The notes beneath the pieces are model-generated. The model ran no database searches, was not told the DNA's origin, and saw nothing but the letters and a program-made list of their open reading frames with translations. Below are positions 62,956-64,000 of a DNA stretch of 64,000 nt, piece after piece. Source of the DNA: Streptomyces sp. SM10. Lineage in GTDB: Bacteria; Actinomycetota; Actinomycetes; Streptomycetales; Streptomycetaceae. Both the position numbers and the translations under genes were made by a program. Where the stretch lies: positions 1 to 64,000 of the forward strand of contig NZ_NEUF01000063.1 of assembly GCF_002910915.1 (NCBI RefSeq). Reading direction: 5' to 3'. Numbering within the stretch: position 1 is the first letter of the stretch; the number at the start of each line of letters is the position of its first letter.

Positions 62956-64000
62956 GACTGCGTGCCTTCTTCCTGGTCTGTGTGCGCGTCCTCGAATCCG
63001 CGCAGGGTGCCGGTCTGCCAGGCGCCCCACGTCTCGGCCGCCTGGTCCGGGCTGATCGCAGGTGCCGGGTCCTGGCCCTGCCGGGCGGCCTGCTCCGTCT
63101 CCTGGGGGGCCCGTTGGCGCCGGCGCCGCGGCAGCTCGGTGGCGCCGACGGGCCCGGCGGCCGGAGCCGGTGCGGGGCTCTCCTGCCTGGGCGGCTCCGG
63201 CTTGCGCAGGGCGGGGGACATGGCCGACATGGGCTGGGCCACCTCATCCATCAGCATCAGCAGGTGATCGGGGATGAACGCCACGGCCCGCACGCCGCCG
63301 TACGACGAGGGCTTGTCCACCGTGACGGTGAAACCGAACTGCTGCACCAGACGGCCGATCGTGGCGAACCCCGCGCGCGGCGGATCTCCCAGATGGGTCA
63401 GCAGGATCCCCTCCTGGCTGGACAGCATGCGTGCGGCGAACTCACGCTCCTCGTCCGTCATGCCCACGCCGGGGTCGTCGATCACGACGCACGCGCCCGC
63501 CTGCACCTGGTGCAGGCTGACGTCGACGGGCCGCGTGCCCTGAGGGGTGTGGTGCACGGCGTTCGCGAGCAGCTCGGCGACGATCACGGCGAGCGGCTCC
63601 ACCGCTCGGGCCACCACCCCGACCGGGTCGGAGAGCTGGCTGGTGATCTGGACGCGCTGGTAGCCCGCGATGCGGGACTGGGCTCCGGCGACGATGTCAC
63701 CCAGGTGGGAGTCGCTCCGGGTCAGCCCGGGCCAGGCTCCGCAGAGCACTCCGGTCGCCTGGATCTGCCGGAGGTTCTCCTCGTTCGTACGGTCCATCGA
63801 GACCAGCCGCTTGGCGATCTCCGGATCGTCGAAGGCGAACTGCGCCTCCTCGATCATCTCCTGGAGGCGGTAGGACTTGGCCTGGATGTCGGCGGTGGTG
63901 TCCCGCAGCACGGCCTGGGCGCCTGCGTCGACCCGCTGCTCGGTGTCGACGACGACCTGGGCGACCTGGTTCAGGGCGCGTTCCAGGAGGGCCCCGACCT
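62952..64000 (-). CDS. cvnA: conservon sensor kinase-like protein (5' part outside the window)
   Basis: The frame is open to the right edge, so the start and probably the membrane/sensor part are missing; 349 residues are visible. The visible part has a coiled dimerisation-like segment (NQVAQVVVDTEQRVDAGAQA), then MDRTNEENLRQIQATGVL and GAWPGLTRSDSHL, then an ATPase domain with the N box ELLANAVHHTP and DDPGVGMTDEE. C-terminal region (after about residue 275) is Pro-rich and ends near GTQS. CvnA proteins resemble histidine kinases without a partner response regulator and signal through CvnB-D. First gene of the coupled unit. Confidence 0.92.
   Translation of the reverse strand, partial: VGALLERALNQVAQVVVDTEQRVDAGAQAVLRDTTADIQAKSYRLQEMIEEAQFAFDDPEIAKRLVSMDRTNEENLRQIQATGVLCGAWPGLTRSDSHLGDIVAGAQSRIAGYQRVQITSQLSDPVGVVARAVEPLAVIVAELLANAVHHTPQGTRPVDVSLHQVQAGACVVIDDPGVGMTDEEREFAARMLSSQEGILLTHLGDPPRAGFATIGRLVQQFGFTVTVDKPSSYGGVRAVAFIPDHLLMLMDEVAQPMSAMSPALRKPEPPRQESPAPAPAAGPVGATELPRRRRQRAPQETEQAARQGQDPAPAISPDQAAETWGAWQTGTLRGFEDAHTDQEEGTQS

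Overview
The window is very GC-rich, third codon positions are almost always G or C, and gene content and order are those of a Streptomyces chromosome core: adpA next to orn, the cebR-cebEFG-bglC cellobiose locus, a glmS copy, the desferrioxamine genes desEFABCD, an acdH/hmgL leucine-degradation cluster and a conservon. I recognise the species only to genus level. All family names below come from reading motifs by eye; no search was run.

Layout. 1-3957: a cell-wall hydrolase (cut at its 5' end), an SPFH membrane protein and a chitin-active copper monooxygenase with a DasR-type site. 4012-15393: a block bounded by two identical 87-bp repeats, each holding a tRNA-Lys(CUU); inside are an IclR regulator, an ehu-type polar amino-acid/ectoine transporter, a 2-hydroxyacid dehydrogenase, a maleate-isomerase-like enzyme, a luciferase-like monooxygenase, a PAS-GGDEF-EAL protein and a secreted M6-like metalloprotease. 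15376-20822: a degenerate primase-polymerase-like protein, a small protein, and a coupled three-gene set (Fe-S RecB-type nuclease, unknown middle protein, UPF1/Dna2-type helicase) that looks like a Dna2 enzyme split into three polypeptides. 20689-30085: PAP2 enzyme, histidine phosphatase, TPR regulator, a spermidine-synthase-like protein, a two-component system and a GH18 chitinase. 30541-37057: cellobiose uptake and hydrolysis under CebR, with three 14-bp operators. 37378-43722: DUF1772 protein, tRNA-His, orn, adpA (with a TTA codon), a universal stress protein, glmS. 43911-51145: desferrioxamine biosynthesis and uptake with two iron boxes. 51250-57917: leucine/isovalerate degradation with its TetR regulator. 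58288-64000: a phosphatase-like protein and a conservon with two cytochromes P450, running off the right edge.

How the genes work together. Several units turn polymers and scarce nutrients into growth signals: the LPMO and GH18 chitinase attack chitin, CebEFG/BglC import and cleave cello-oligosaccharides, and the des genes scavenge iron. AdpA, the conservon and the c-di-GMP enzyme are developmental or signalling functions. Regulation visible in the sequence: DasR, CebR and DmdR/IdeR boxes, tandem TetR operators, an OmpR-type direct repeat before the chitinase, and bldA dependence of adpA. The nuclease/helicase set at 16643-20822 is the best candidate for an undescribed system.
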